Assembly (NCBI RefSeq): GCF_016907455.1
Contig: NZ_JAFBCB010000001.1
Span: 3,348,001 to 3,412,000 of the forward strand
Source: Brachybacterium muris
GTDB lineage: Bacteria > Actinomycetota > Actinomycetes > Actinomycetales > Dermabacteraceae
Direction of reading: 5' to 3'
DNA length: 64,000 nucleotides
Each line of letters begins with the position of its first letter. Position 1 is the first letter of the stretch. The position numbers and the translations under genes were made by a program. The notes under the pieces are model-generated. The model was not told the DNA's origin. It did not search any database and saw nothing but the letters and a program-made list of their open reading frames with translations. Shown piece after piece: positions 24,104 through 32,509 of the stretch.

Positions 24104-24862
24104 TCACTCCGGGATGCGGTCCCAGTCCACGAATCCGTCGAGGTTCCCGATCTGCTGGTTGGGTGATCCCGCCTGCGGCGTCGGGTCCAGTTGCCACTTC
24201 TCACCGTCCCAGATGAGCTTGATGCGGGTGTAGCTCAGCTCGGGGCGTTCCTCGGTCTCGGGCATGTGGGTGGCGATGTCCACCACGGCCTGGTCATCGG
24301 TGTAGATGACGTTACGGAAACCGGCGATGACCATGCCCGGGACCGGGACCGGGACCGGGACCGGATCCTCCTGCTCGTGCGCGAGGACGTCGTCGCGCTT
24401 CTCCCCCTCGGGGATCCACTGCTCCGCGTAGCCGGGCACGTTGCCCTGTGCCGCGAACACGTAGTGCGCGGCGAGCACCGCCCCTTCGGCGGAGTGCTCG
24501 TAGCCGGTCCACAGCGCGCCGTCCTGCTGCTGCGGGCCGTGCTCGGTGGAGACGGGGACCTCCAGGCCCACCACGTCCTCCCAGCCCTCGATCGTCGGGG
24601 CCTCGTCCAGCAGGGCCGCGGGATCCTGCCCCGGGGTCTCCTCCGGAGCCGAGGTCACCCAGGGATCGGTGGGCTCCTCGCTCGGTTCGTCCGTGGCCTC
24701 CTCACTGGCCGGGGCAGCCTCGGCGCTGGTGGTGGCCTCAGGATCTGCGGGCTGGGTCTGTTCGTCGGTGCCGGTGCAGCCGGCGATGCCGAGGGTGAGC
24801 GCGATGCCCGCCGCGACAAAGGCGGAACGGGTGCGGATGGAGGCGCGTCCGAGCGGCCGCAT
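24104..24862 (-). CDS. Secreted lipoprotein of unknown function
   Basis: A 252-residue lipoprotein: basic N-terminus, hydrophobic core, lipobox IAGC with the anchoring cysteine at 29, then an 80-residue Glu/Ala/Pro/Thr-rich linker (repeats such as PSEEPTDP). The folded part starts near GWEDVVGLEVPVSTEHGP and includes TGYEHSAEGAVLAAHYVFAA, which recalls a small domain (DUF8175-like) found in actinobacterial surface and conjugation proteins; this link is by eye only. A PVPVPVPVPG stretch is encoded by the hexanucleotide repeat at 24337-24364 and may vary in length. The ribosome binding site is AAGGA just before the ATG. Confidence 0.7.
   Translation of the reverse strand: MRPLGRASIRTRSAFVAAGIALTLGIAGCTGTDEQTQPADPEATTSAEAAPASEEATDEPSEEPTDPWVTSAPEETPGQDPAALLDEAPTIEGWEDVVGLEVPVSTEHGPQQQDGALWTGYEHSAEGAVLAAHYVFAAQGNVPGYAEQWIPEGEKRDDVLAHEQEDPVPVPVPVPGMVIAGFRNVIYTDDQAVVDIATHMPETEERPELSYTRIKLIWDGEKWQLDPTPQAGSPNQQIGNLDGFVDWDRIPE
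24337..24364. repeat. CCGGGA hexanucleotide repeat, 4.7 copies, in a lipoprotein gene
   Basis: The unit CCGGGA is repeated from 24337 to 24364 within the lipoprotein gene and encodes a Pro-Val repeat on the minus strand. Being a multiple of three it can change length without frameshift. Confidence 0.85.
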
Positions 24863-24885
24863 GAGGTCCTTCCGTAGGGTGCACG

Positions 24886-24897
24886 TACCCTCAGGTT
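24886..24897 (+). promoter_or_regulatory. TACCCT-N6-ATG leaderless promoter box
   Basis: TACCCT at 24886-24891 lies exactly six bases before the Nudix gene ATG at 24898. No ribosome binding site is present, so the transcript probably starts at the ATG. Confidence 0.55.
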
Positions 24898-25296
24898 ATG
24901 AGATCTGAGCAGGTCAGCACCATCCGGGTGGTCGGTGCGATCATCCGGCGCGGGCAGAGCGTGTTCGCTGCCCGGCGCAATGCGGACCGCAGCGCGGGCG
25001 GTCTGTGGGAGTTCCCCGGCGGCAAGATCGAACCCGGCGAGACCCCCGAGCAGGCCCTGGTGCGCGAGGTGCATGAGGAGCTCGGCGTCCAGATCGAGGT
25101 GGGCGCGCTGGCCGGCCGCAGCCAGGTCCCCGTCGGGGACGTGATCGTGGACCTGGCCTGCTACGAGACAGTGCTCCTCGGGCCGGAGCCGGAGCGCAGC
25201 ACCGACCACGACGAGCTGGCCTGGGTGCCGCTGGCCGAGCTGGGGAGCCTGGAGTGGGCGCCGGGAGATGTGCCGATCATCGCCCGGATGGGCTGA
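24898..25296 (+). CDS. Nudix hydrolase (MutT-like)
   Basis: A 132-residue Nudix hydrolase. The 23-residue Nudix box occupies residues 41-63 with the metal-binding REVHEELG helix; it begins GGKIEPGE. The size and the sequence GLWEFPGGK before the box match MutT-type 8-oxo-dGTP or CTP pyrophosphohydrolases that clean the nucleotide pool. The C-terminal strand LAWVPLAELGSLEWAPGDVPII is also MutT-like. Cytoplasmic. Divergent from the lipoprotein gene with only 35 bases between the starts. Confidence 0.9.
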   Translation: MRSEQVSTIRVVGAIIRRGQSVFAARRNADRSAGGLWEFPGGKIEPGETPEQALVREVHEELGVQIEVGALAGRSQVPVGDVIVDLACYETVLLGPEPERSTDHDELAWVPLAELGSLEWAPGDVPIIARMG

Positions 25297-25311
25297 GCCG
25301 GGAGGCGACGC

Positions 25312-26193
25312 CTACTTCTTCTTCACCGGGGCCTTCTTCTTCGCGGCGGCCCGGGGCTTGCGCTCCAGTTCCTTCGCCACGTCCTCGGCGTAGACGAACT
25401 GGTCACGGGGCGGGCGCTCGTAGCGGGTGTCCCGCTCGGCGGGGCGCTTGGGGATCTCGATGCGCTGCGGCTCCACGTAGTTCCAAGGGATGCGCTGGAG
25501 GATGTCGTGGATGACGTTGATGCGTGAGCGCTTCTTGTCCTCGCTCTCGATGGTCACCCAGCGGGCGCCGGGCAGGTCGGTCGCGGCGAACATGGCGTCC
25601 TTGGCGCGGGAGTAGTCCTCCCAGCGGGTGATGGACTCGACGTCCATCGGCGACAGCTTCCAGCGGCGCATCGGATCCTCCGCGCGGGAGCGGAAGCGGG
25701 CCTCCTGCTCCTCGTCGGAGACGGAGAACCAGTACTTGATCAGCCGGATCCCGTCCTCCACCAGCATCCGCTCGAAGTCCGGGGCCTGCCGCAGGAACCG
25801 GTGGTACTCCTGCTCGGTGCAGAACCCCATCACCCGCTCCACCCCGGCGCGGTTGTACCAGGAGCGGTCCATGATCACGATCTCGCCGGCCGCCGGCAGG
25901 TGCTGGATGTAGCGCTGGAAGTACCACTGGGTCTTCTCACGCTCCGTGGGCGCCGGAAGTGCCACCACCCGGGTGTGACGGGGGTTGAGGTACTGGGTGA
26001 TCCGTTTGATCGCCGAGCCCTTCCCTGCCGCGTCGCGGCCCTCGAAGATCAGGATGATCCGCTCCCCGGTCTCGATGACCCACTGCTGCATGGCCACCAG
26101 CTCCGACTGGAGGCGCTGGAGCTCCTTCTCGTAGGCGGCCTTGTCGAGCTTCGGGGGCGTCTCGGGGCTGGCGAGGTGATCTGTCTTCGACAT
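25312..26193 (-). CDS. ppk2: Polyphosphate kinase 2, class I
   Basis: A 293-residue PPK2 enzyme, which transfers phosphate between polyphosphate and nucleoside diphosphates. Walker A is GRDAAGKGS (52-60), Walker B-like DRSWYNRAG (109-117), and the lid module has the conserved arginines and lysines around FRSRAEDPMRRWKLS. The absence of a duplicated domain and the length fit class I (ADP/GDP) enzymes. A Lys/Ala-rich tail (AAAKKKAPVKKK) ends the protein and might bind polyphosphate. Start ATG at 26193; the frame is open upstream but without family homology. Stands alone between convergent and divergent neighbours. Confidence 0.92.
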   Translation of the reverse strand: MSKTDHLASPETPPKLDKAAYEKELQRLQSELVAMQQWVIETGERIILIFEGRDAAGKGSAIKRITQYLNPRHTRVVALPAPTEREKTQWYFQRYIQHLPAAGEIVIMDRSWYNRAGVERVMGFCTEQEYHRFLRQAPDFERMLVEDGIRLIKYWFSVSDEEQEARFRSRAEDPMRRWKLSPMDVESITRWEDYSRAKDAMFAATDLPGARWVTIESEDKKRSRINVIHDILQRIPWNYVEPQRIEIPKRPAERDTRYERPPRDQFVYAEDVAKELERKPRAAAKKKAPVKKK

Positions 26194-26361
26194 GCACAGA
26201 TAGTACGGATCGGGCAGGGCGTCCGTCCGGCAGATCGGGGAATCGTGACCCTCACGTGCCTTCACTGCCCGGCGGGGTGGTCCCGCTGGTCCGGTCCCCG
26301 TAGCGCGAACCGACCGACCGATCGGTGCCTGTGGGGCGCTGGCCTGACTGGAGGCCTGGTC

Positions 26362-26373
26362 TAGTGTCGGCCT
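26362..26373 (+). promoter_or_regulatory. TAGTGT-N6-ATG leaderless promoter box
   Basis: TAGTGT at 26362-26367 is six bases before the ATG at 26374 and there is no ribosome binding site, matching the other leaderless starts in this window. Confidence 0.55.
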
Positions 26374-27912
26374 ATGAACGCGCCCTCTCCCCTGCTCGGC
26401 CTGTCCACTCCCGACGGCTCCGGTCGGTCCGTCCTGGTCACCGGGGCCACCGGCTATGTGGGTGGGAGGCTGATCCCCGAACTGCTGGCCGCCGGCTTCG
26501 AGGTCCGGGCGGGTGCTCGCAAGCCCGAGGCGCTCCGTAACCGCCCGTGGGCCGACCAGGTGGACCTGGTGCGCTGCGATCTCAGCGAGCCCGACGAGGT
26601 GCGCGCCGCGATGGACGGCGTCCACACGGTGCTGTACCTGGTGCACTCCATGGGCAGCGGCGGGGACTTCGTCGAGCGCGAGCAGGGCATCGCCGACGTC
26701 GTCGCCGTGGCTGCGGAGCAGGCCGGGGTGCAGCAGCTGGTGTACCTCTCCGGGCTCCACCCCGACCGGCCCGTCGACGAGCTCTCGGACCACATGCGCT
26801 CCCGCGAACTGGTCGCGCGTCGTCTGGACGCCTGCTCCGTGCCCACCCTCACCTTCGAGGCAGGAGTGGTGATCGGCACCGGATCGATCTCCTTCGAGAT
26901 GATCCGGCACCTGTCCGAACGGCTCCCCGTGATGCCCGGCCCGAAGTGGCTGGCCAACCGGGTGGAGCCGATCGCGATCCGCGACGTCCTCTACTACCTC
27001 CTGCACGCGTGCGCGCTCGAGGAGCCGGTGCAGGCACGAGCGCAGATCGGCTGCGGGCGCGCCCAGACCTTCGCTTCCATGCTCACCGACTTCGCCGCCG
27101 AGGCCGGGCTCGGCAGGCGCCGGGTGGTGCCCCTGCCCCTTCCGGCGCAGAAGCTGTCCGGGGTCTGGATCGGGCTGGTGACCCCGATCCCTATGGGCAT
27201 CGCCATTCAGCTGGCCGCCTCGCTGGCGGAGGACGCGGTCACCGATGACCATGAGGTGGCGCGGCTGATCCCGGACCCGCCCGGTGGTCTCACCTCGTAC
27301 CGGTCAGCGGTGCGCCAGGCGCTCGCCCGACAGGCCGAAGGGCCACTGGAGGTGACGTGGGACGCGGACCTGACGGCCTCGGCCGAACCCGCCGACCCGA
27401 TCCCCGCTGACCCGGACTGGGCAGGGCAGACGGTCTACACGGACACGCGGGAGAAGACCTCGACGCTGTCCCCCGCCACGGTGTGGTCCGTGATCGAATC
27501 GATCGGCGGCCAGAACGGCTGGTACTCCACACCAGGCCTGTGGAGGATCCGCGGCTGGATGGACAAGCTCTTGGGCGGGCCGGGCCTGACCCGCGGTCGC
27601 CGCGATCCGCGCACCCTACGCGTGGGTGATCCGGTGGACTGGTGGCGCGTGGAGTCCATGGAGCGCGGGCGCAGCCTCACACTCCGCGCCGAGATGCGGG
27701 CCGGTGGACGGGCCTGGCTGCAGCTGGGGGTGGAGGGTACCCCCGAGGGGTGCGTCTACCGCCAGCGGGCGGTGTTCATGCCCTCGGGCATCGTGGGCCG
27801 CGCGTACTGGACGGCGATCCTCCCCTTCCACGCCGTGGTGTTCCCGTCGATGGCCTCGAACATCCTGGAAGAAGCCGAGCGACGGGTTGACGGCGCCACC
27901 GTGGCGGACTGA
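26374..27912 (+). CDS. NAD(P)-binding SDR protein fused to DUF2867-like domain
   Basis: A 512-residue two-domain protein. Residues about 18-300 form an atypical extended SDR: VLVTGATGYVGGRL is the nucleotide-binding loop, LVRCDLSEPDEVRAAM follows, and VYLSGLHP stands where the catalytic serine region lies. Residues about 360-505 (ETKTSTLSPATVWSVIESIGG, then WRIRGWMDKLLGGPGL and WWRVESMERGRSL) match the DUF2867/SRPBCC-like domain commonly fused to such SDRs. The combination is typical of actinobacterial proteins annotated as NAD(P)H-binding; the substrate is unknown. Cytoplasmic. Nearest downstream gene is convergent, so it is a single-gene unit. Confidence 0.85.
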   Translation: MNAPSPLLGLSTPDGSGRSVLVTGATGYVGGRLIPELLAAGFEVRAGARKPEALRNRPWADQVDLVRCDLSEPDEVRAAMDGVHTVLYLVHSMGSGGDFVEREQGIADVVAVAAEQAGVQQLVYLSGLHPDRPVDELSDHMRSRELVARRLDACSVPTLTFEAGVVIGTGSISFEMIRHLSERLPVMPGPKWLANRVEPIAIRDVLYYLLHACALEEPVQARAQIGCGRAQTFASMLTDFAAEAGLGRRRVVPLPLPAQKLSGVWIGLVTPIPMGIAIQLAASLAEDAVTDDHEVARLIPDPPGGLTSYRSAVRQALARQAEGPLEVTWDADLTASAEPADPIPADPDWAGQTVYTDTREKTSTLSPATVWSVIESIGGQNGWYSTPGLWRIRGWMDKLLGGPGLTRGRRDPRTLRVGDPVDWWRVESMERGRSLTLRAEMRAGGRAWLQLGVEGTPEGCVYRQRAVFMPSGIVGRAYWTAILPFHAVVFPSMASNILEEAERRVDGATVAD

Positions 27913-27923
27913 TATCACGGCTC

Positions 27924-27962
27924 GCCCGAACGGGCTGGCCCAGCGGGCTGACCGGGGTCAGC
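27924..27962. terminator. Two short palindromes between convergent genes
   Basis: GCCCG-AA-CGGGC (27924-27935) and GCTGACC-GG-GGTCAGC (27947-27962) are perfect hairpins in the 45-bp gap between the convergent SDR and TM2 genes; the second overlaps the TM2 stop. They may end transcription from both sides, though no T-runs follow. Confidence 0.45.
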
Positions 27963-28338
27963 TCCACCAGTTCTGGCTGATCGAGGTGGAGACGAAGCTG
28001 ACCGCCACGTAGACGACGGTGATGACCCAGGTCAGGACCTTGTGCTTGTCGTAGCCCTCCAGCGGTCGCTGCTCGCTGTCCTCCCCGCCGGTGGTCAGCA
28101 GGAGCAGCAGGTCGACCAGGTACCAGATGCCCAGGCCGCCCAGGGTGAACAGCTTGGCGATGTCGAGCCCGGTGAAGCCGCGGTAGAAGCGGTCCACCCC
28201 GAGGGTGCCCAGGAACAGGGCCAGCGCCCAGGAGACGACGTAGCTCTTGTCGGAGGCGCCGTGGGCGCTGCCGCCCGGGGCGGTGCTCGCGGTGGACGGT
28301 GCAGGCCCTGCATGGTTCGTCGTGTGCAGATCGGTCAT
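27958..28338 (-). CDS. TM2 domain membrane protein
   Basis: A 126-residue protein with a disordered Ser/Ala/Gly/Pro N-terminus and a TM2 domain: SWALALFLGTLGVDRFYRGF contains the family GxxGxDRFYxG motif, followed by GLGIWYLVDLLLLL. A third hydrophobic helix (VLTWVITVVYVAVSFV) ends the protein. TM2 proteins are small membrane proteins of unknown, possibly sensing or scaffold, function. The ATG at 28338 has AAGGAGGT ideally placed upstream. The next small membrane gene ends 61 bases upstream on the same strand. Confidence 0.88.
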   Translation of the reverse strand: MTDLHTTNHAGPAPSTASTAPGGSAHGASDKSYVVSWALALFLGTLGVDRFYRGFTGLDIAKLFTLGGLGIWYLVDLLLLLTTGGEDSEQRPLEGYDKHKVLTWVITVVYVAVSFVSTSISQNWWS

Positions 28339-28399
28339 CGCTGGACCTCCTTGCTCGTCGTGCGACGGCCGGGCGGGCAGTCGCCTGCTCGCAGGCTCC

Positions 28400-28606
28400 C
28401 TACTCCCCGATCTGCTGCACCACCGCGGTCTCGGACCCGGAGGGCTGGGCCTCCGGGGTGGGCTCGCCGAGGCCGAGCATCGCGGTCGCCGCACCGACGA
28501 CGATCAGCGCGAAGGTGGCCACGCCGCCGCAGCCGCAGCAGCCGGGCAGGATGATCGGGAACGGGATGAAGCCGCGCCGGCGGGGGCGCTGGGGGTACTG
28601 GGTCAT
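28400..28606 (-). CDS. Small single-pass membrane protein
   Basis: A 68-residue protein: a basic N-terminus (QRPRRRGFIPFPI), one hydrophobic segment with an unusual CCGCGG turn (ILPGCCGCGGVATFALIVVGAATAML) and a short acidic exterior tail. It has AGGAAGG upstream of its ATG, supporting real expression, and precedes the TM2 gene on the same strand. No family recognised. The Cys-Cys-Gly-Cys cluster inside the membrane segment could be palmitoyl-like or metal-binding, but nothing supports either. Confidence 0.65.
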   Translation of the reverse strand: MTQYPQRPRRRGFIPFPIILPGCCGCGGVATFALIVVGAATAMLGLGEPTPEAQPSGSETAVVQQIGE

Positions 28607-28773
28607 CGGGGGCCTTCCTGCGGTGGGCGGTGCGCCGGTGGGCGCCACAGTCGGGCCCAGTATCCCGCCCCGGGGCGGGCCCGTCGGCCCCGGGAGTGCA
28701 GCACAGTGCACTGCAGGGGACGGGTTCGCCGAAAGCCCTCCCGCACCCCTCCCCCACCTGGCACGATGCGAGC

Positions 28774-30453
28774 ATGCCGCAGCTGATCCCGCCCCAGCCC
28801 GCTTTCGCATCCGATGCCGAACGAGTGGTCTGGGAGGTTCTCGCGGGCGCGCTGCCGGACGATGCGACGCTGATCGCCGGACAGCGCATCACCGATGAGG
28901 CGCACGAGGTGGAGATGGACCTGCTGCTGCTGTGGCCCGGCATCGGCACCGCGGTGATCGAGGTGAAGGGCGGGCGCGTGAGCGTCACGGACGGCACCTG
29001 GTACCAGGCCGATAGCACGGCCCGACGGCCACTGCGCACCTCTCCGATCGAGCAGGCGCAGCGCGCCCGGCACGTGCTGCTGCGGCACGTGAACGAGCGC
29101 AGCTCCCGGCCGCTGGGTCGCAGCGTCCACATGGTGGCCCTGCCGTGGACCGAGCTGCCATCGGACTGGGATGTGCCGGATGCGCCCCGTGCGCTGCTGC
29201 TGGACGGGACGGACCTGCGGGACGACGGTGCCCGGGCCGTGGAGCGGATCATCACTGCGCTGCGCACCCACGGTGGCAACCACCTGCCGCCACTGGAGCC
29301 GTTCCAGCGCGACCACGCGGTGAAGACCCTGCGCCGCACCCACGAGGCGATCGAGAACCATCAGCTGCTCTCGCGCGAGATCGAGGACGCAGGCAACCAG
29401 CTCACCCGGGAGCAGGAGCGGATGCTCGCCCTGCTGCGCTTCCAGCGTCGTGCGCAGGTGGTGGGCGGGGCCGGCTCCGGCAAGACCCATCTGGCGCTGA
29501 TGAAGGCCCGCGCCCTCACCCAGGAGGGGAAGCACACCGCCCTGCTGTGCTACTCGCGGGGCCTGGCCCGGCACTTCCAGCTGCTGACCGCCACCTGGCC
29601 GGCGCGGGATCGCCCGGCGTACGTGGGGCTGTTCCACGACCTGCCCGTCAGCTGGGGTGCACCCCCGGAGGGTGAGTACGAGGGCGAGGTCGCGCAGTAC
29701 TACGAGGAGTTCCTGCCCGCCCAGCTGCGGGAGCTGGCCGCCACCCGCCCGGCGGACGACCTGTTCGACGCGATCGTGGTGGACGAGGCGCAGGACTTCG
29801 CCGACCTGTGGTGGGAGGGCCTGCGGCCCTGCTTGGTGGACCCCGACGACTCCGGCGCCTCGGTGCTGTTCGTGTTCACCGACGAGCACCAATCGGTGTT
29901 CGACCGCGACGGCCGCGCACCCATCACCCTGAGCCCCTTCCCGCTGGACGACAACCTGCGCAACACCCGCACCATCGCCCGCACCTTCGCACCGCTCACC
30001 CCGGTGGAGCAGAACGCCCGGATGGACGAAGGGGTGCCGGTGCGGTTCGTCCCCTGCGCCACCGAGGACGCGGTCACCATGGCCGACGACCAGGTGGAGG
30101 CCCTGATGGACGAGGGCTGGGACCCCGGTGACATCGCGCTGCTGACCACGGGCCGACGCCACCCCGAGCAGCGCGAGCGCATCGACCACTTCGGGTACGA
30201 CGGGTACTGGGACGAGTTCTTCGCCGCGGAGGACGTGTTCTACGGGCACGTACTGAACTTCAAGGGTCTGGAGCGCCGGGCGGTGGTGCTGTCGGTCAAC
30301 GGCTTCCAGCACTGGGACCGGTCCCCGCACCTGCTGTATGTGGGGCTGTCCCGGGCCCGGTCGCTGCTGGTGGTCGTCGGCGACCCGGAGCTGATCCGCG
30401 ATTCGGTGGGCGATGCGGTGGTGGAGCAGGTCACAGGGTCCGCGCAGCGATAG
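28774..30453 (+). CDS. NERD-domain UvrD-like helicase
   Basis: A 559-residue protein joining a nuclease-related NERD domain to a superfamily 1 helicase. The NERD core is seen in EMDLLLLWPGIGTAVIEVKGG (residues 47-67), which has the nuclease-like D...ExK pattern. The helicase has Walker A GGAGSGKT (231-238), Walker B VVDEAQD (335-341), a QSVFDRDGR motif, the DNLRNT box and a final LLYVGLSRARSLLVVVG motif VI. Such proteins probably process damaged or foreign DNA or RNA ends. The helicase is short, lacking large 1B/2B inserts. CACGAT lies six bases before the ATG, a weak match to the leaderless pattern. Confidence 0.85.
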   Translation: MPQLIPPQPAFASDAERVVWEVLAGALPDDATLIAGQRITDEAHEVEMDLLLLWPGIGTAVIEVKGGRVSVTDGTWYQADSTARRPLRTSPIEQAQRARHVLLRHVNERSSRPLGRSVHMVALPWTELPSDWDVPDAPRALLLDGTDLRDDGARAVERIITALRTHGGNHLPPLEPFQRDHAVKTLRRTHEAIENHQLLSREIEDAGNQLTREQERMLALLRFQRRAQVVGGAGSGKTHLALMKARALTQEGKHTALLCYSRGLARHFQLLTATWPARDRPAYVGLFHDLPVSWGAPPEGEYEGEVAQYYEEFLPAQLRELAATRPADDLFDAIVVDEAQDFADLWWEGLRPCLVDPDDSGASVLFVFTDEHQSVFDRDGRAPITLSPFPLDDNLRNTRTIARTFAPLTPVEQNARMDEGVPVRFVPCATEDAVTMADDQVEALMDEGWDPGDIALLTTGRRHPEQRERIDHFGYDGYWDEFFAAEDVFYGHVLNFKGLERRAVVLSVNGFQHWDRSPHLLYVGLSRARSLLVVVGDPELIRDSVGDAVVEQVTGSAQR

Positions 30454-30489
30454 TCTCGGGAGGGTCACCCGCTGCGAGAGGACCGTGCG

Positions 30490-31573
30490 ATGTCCCTGCT
30501 CACCCCCGCCATGAACGAGACCCTGGACCGGATCCAGGAGTGGCAGGAGCCCCTGCTGAAGGACCTCCACCAGAATCCCGAGCTGTCGATGATGGAGGAG
30601 CGCACCTGCGGGATCGTCACCGAGCGCCTCACCGACCTCGGCTACGAGGTGCACCAGATCGGCGGCGGCGTGGTGGGCGTGCTGGCCAACGGTGAGGGCC
30701 GTGTGGTGCTGCACCGGGCCGACATGGACGCCCTGCCGATCCGTGAGGACTCGGGCCTGGACTACGCCTCCACCGCCACCGGGACGGACCTCGCCGGTGC
30801 GCAGCAGCCGGTGATGCACGCCTGCGGGCACGACTTCCACGTCGCCACCGGCCTGGGTGCGGCGGCGGTCCTGGCGGAGAACCGCAAGGACTGGTCGGGT
30901 ACCGCGGTGATGCTGTTCCAGCCCGGCGAGGAGTTCGGCGACGGCGCCCGCAGGTGTTCGGCAGTGGCTCCCACGGCTCCATGCCCCACCTGGGTGTGGA
31001 CCCGGTGGTGCTGGCCGCGAAGATCATCGTCAGCATCCAGACCCTGGTCTCCCGCGAGATAGCCCCGGGAGAGTTCGGAGTGGTGACCGTGGGGTCGATG
31101 CACGCCGGCAGTTCCGCCAACGTGATCCCGGACAGCGCCACGCTGAAGCTGAACTTCCGTGCCTACAGCGAGGAGGTGCTGCAGCTCCTGGTCGAGGGGA
31201 TGGAGCGGATCGTCCGGGCCGAGTGCGAAGCCGCGCAGTCCCCCCGCGAGCCGCACTTCGAGACCATCGCCGAGTACCCCGTCACCGACAACGACCCGGC
31301 CGCCACCGCGGCGGTGCGCTCGGCCCTGGTCGATCACTTCGGTGAGGACCGGGTGGAGGAGATGGACCCGGCCACCGCCTCAGAGGACTTCTCGATCATC
31401 CCGGACGCGTTCGGGGTCCCCTACTGCTACTGGGGCTTCGGCGGCTACGCGGAGGGCAGCGAGGTGCTCCCCAACCACAGCCCGAAGTGGGCCCCGGACC
31501 TGCAGCCCACCCTGCGCACCGGCACCGAGGCCGCTGCGGCCGCGATCCTGGGCTGCTGGCCAGCGGGATCTGA
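30490..31573 (+). pseudogene. M20-family amidohydrolase, disrupted by internal deletion and frameshifts
   Basis: The first frame (30490 to about 30951) encodes a normal M20D amidohydrolase start: HRADMDALPIRE, then MHACGHDFHVATG with the metal-binding histidines, and MLFQPGEEFGDGAR. At about 30951-30954 the homology jumps to another frame at FGSGSHGSMPHLGVDPVV and continues through SREIAPGEFGVVTVGSMHAG and MDPATASEDFS to the C-terminus. About 45 residues that normally join these parts are missing and the frame is shifted, which removes part of the catalytic and dimerisation region. Near 31550 the end of the family also changes frame, so the proposed stop is the TGA at 31571. Intact relatives hydrolyse N-acyl amino acids or similar amides. 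Confidence 0.8.
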
Positions 31574-31677
31574 TCCGGGAGTTCGGGGCCCGGCAGTCCG
31601 TGCGCCGGGCCCGCCCACGGGCATACATCTGCTGCCGCGAAGGTCACGAAGCGGTCACGGAGTCCTGCCGCACCCTG

Positions 31678-31711
31678 TTGACAGATATCGGATAACCGCT
31701 AGGTTGGGTGC
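31678..31711 (+). promoter_or_regulatory. TTGACA-16-TAGGTT promoter, leaderless GntR transcript
   Basis: A perfect -35 TTGACA (31678-31683), 16-bp spacer, TAGGTT (31700-31705) and six bases to the ATG at 31712. This is the clearest full promoter in the window and predicts a leaderless mRNA for the GntR-led operon. The spacer holds GATATCGGATA-like sequence that could be a binding site for the encoded regulator. Confidence 0.7.
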
Positions 31712-32509
31712 ATGTCATCGCCGACATTGTCGAGCACTGCAGCCATCGGTCGCGCCGGGACGCGCGGCCGCAAGGAGCTGCTGGGCACACAGGTCGAGAA
31801 CCGGATCCGCGCCTACATCGCGGAACGCGGCCTGATCGAGGGGGACGACCTGCCCTCGGAGGGCCAGATCGCCACCGACCTCGGAGTCTCCAAGAGCACC
31901 GTGCGGGAGTCGGTACGACGCCTGGAAGCACTGGGGCACATCCGGGTGGTGCACGGCGTGGGCCTGCGCGTGGGGAAGTTCAGCATCCGCCCCGTGGTGC
32001 GGGCACTCCCCTACGACCTGCTGGACCGCACCCGAGGCCTGACCGACATCCTCGAGGTGCGCACCGTGATCGAGGAGAACTTCCTGGTGCGCTCCGCCGC
32101 GCATATGACCGAGGCCCACCTCGCGGCGCTCGAGAGCATCGTGGCGCAGATGGAGGCCACCAGCAGCGGCGGTGAGGTGGACCCGCACCTGGATGCCGCC
32201 TTCCACCGTGCGCTGTACGAGCCCATCGACAACCGCCTGGTAATGGACCTGATCAGCACCTTCTGGGAGCTGTTCGACTCCGCTCGCCACGCCGTCGAGT
32301 TCACCAGCAACTTCCGCGCCGTCCAGGAGCACCGCGAGATCGTCGAGGCGCTCCGCGAGGGCGACGAGCAGCGCATCCGCACCGCAATACGCGACCACTT
32401 CCGCCAACTCGAGGACGAGCTGGCCCGCTTCACCCTCGAGCACCCCCGGCCCGACCTCCTCCACCCAGCCGAGCACCGCACCGACGAACCGAACCAGGAG
32501 CAGTCATGA
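31712..32509 (+). CDS. GntR-family regulator (FCD/FadR type)
   Basis: A 265-residue repressor-type regulator. The winged helix-turn-helix spans residues about 25-95 (VENRIRAYIAERGLIEG, SEGQIATDLGVSKSTVRESVRRLE), and the all-helical FCD effector domain follows (LTDILEVRTVIEENFLV, DAAFHRALYEPIDN, VQEHREIVEALREGD) with the acid/histidine metal-binding positions typical of FCD proteins. It starts an operon with a lyase, sugar importer and GH88 enzyme and its stop overlaps the lyase ATG (ATGA), so it most likely controls that operon in response to a uronic or sialic acid-like catabolite. Confidence 0.88.
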   Translation: MSSPTLSSTAAIGRAGTRGRKELLGTQVENRIRAYIAERGLIEGDDLPSEGQIATDLGVSKSTVRESVRRLEALGHIRVVHGVGLRVGKFSIRPVVRALPYDLLDRTRGLTDILEVRTVIEENFLVRSAAHMTEAHLAALESIVAQMEATSSGGEVDPHLDAAFHRALYEPIDNRLVMDLISTFWELFDSARHAVEFTSNFRAVQEHREIVEALREGDEQRIRTAIRDHFRQLEDELARFTLEHPRPDLLHPAEHRTDEPNQEQS

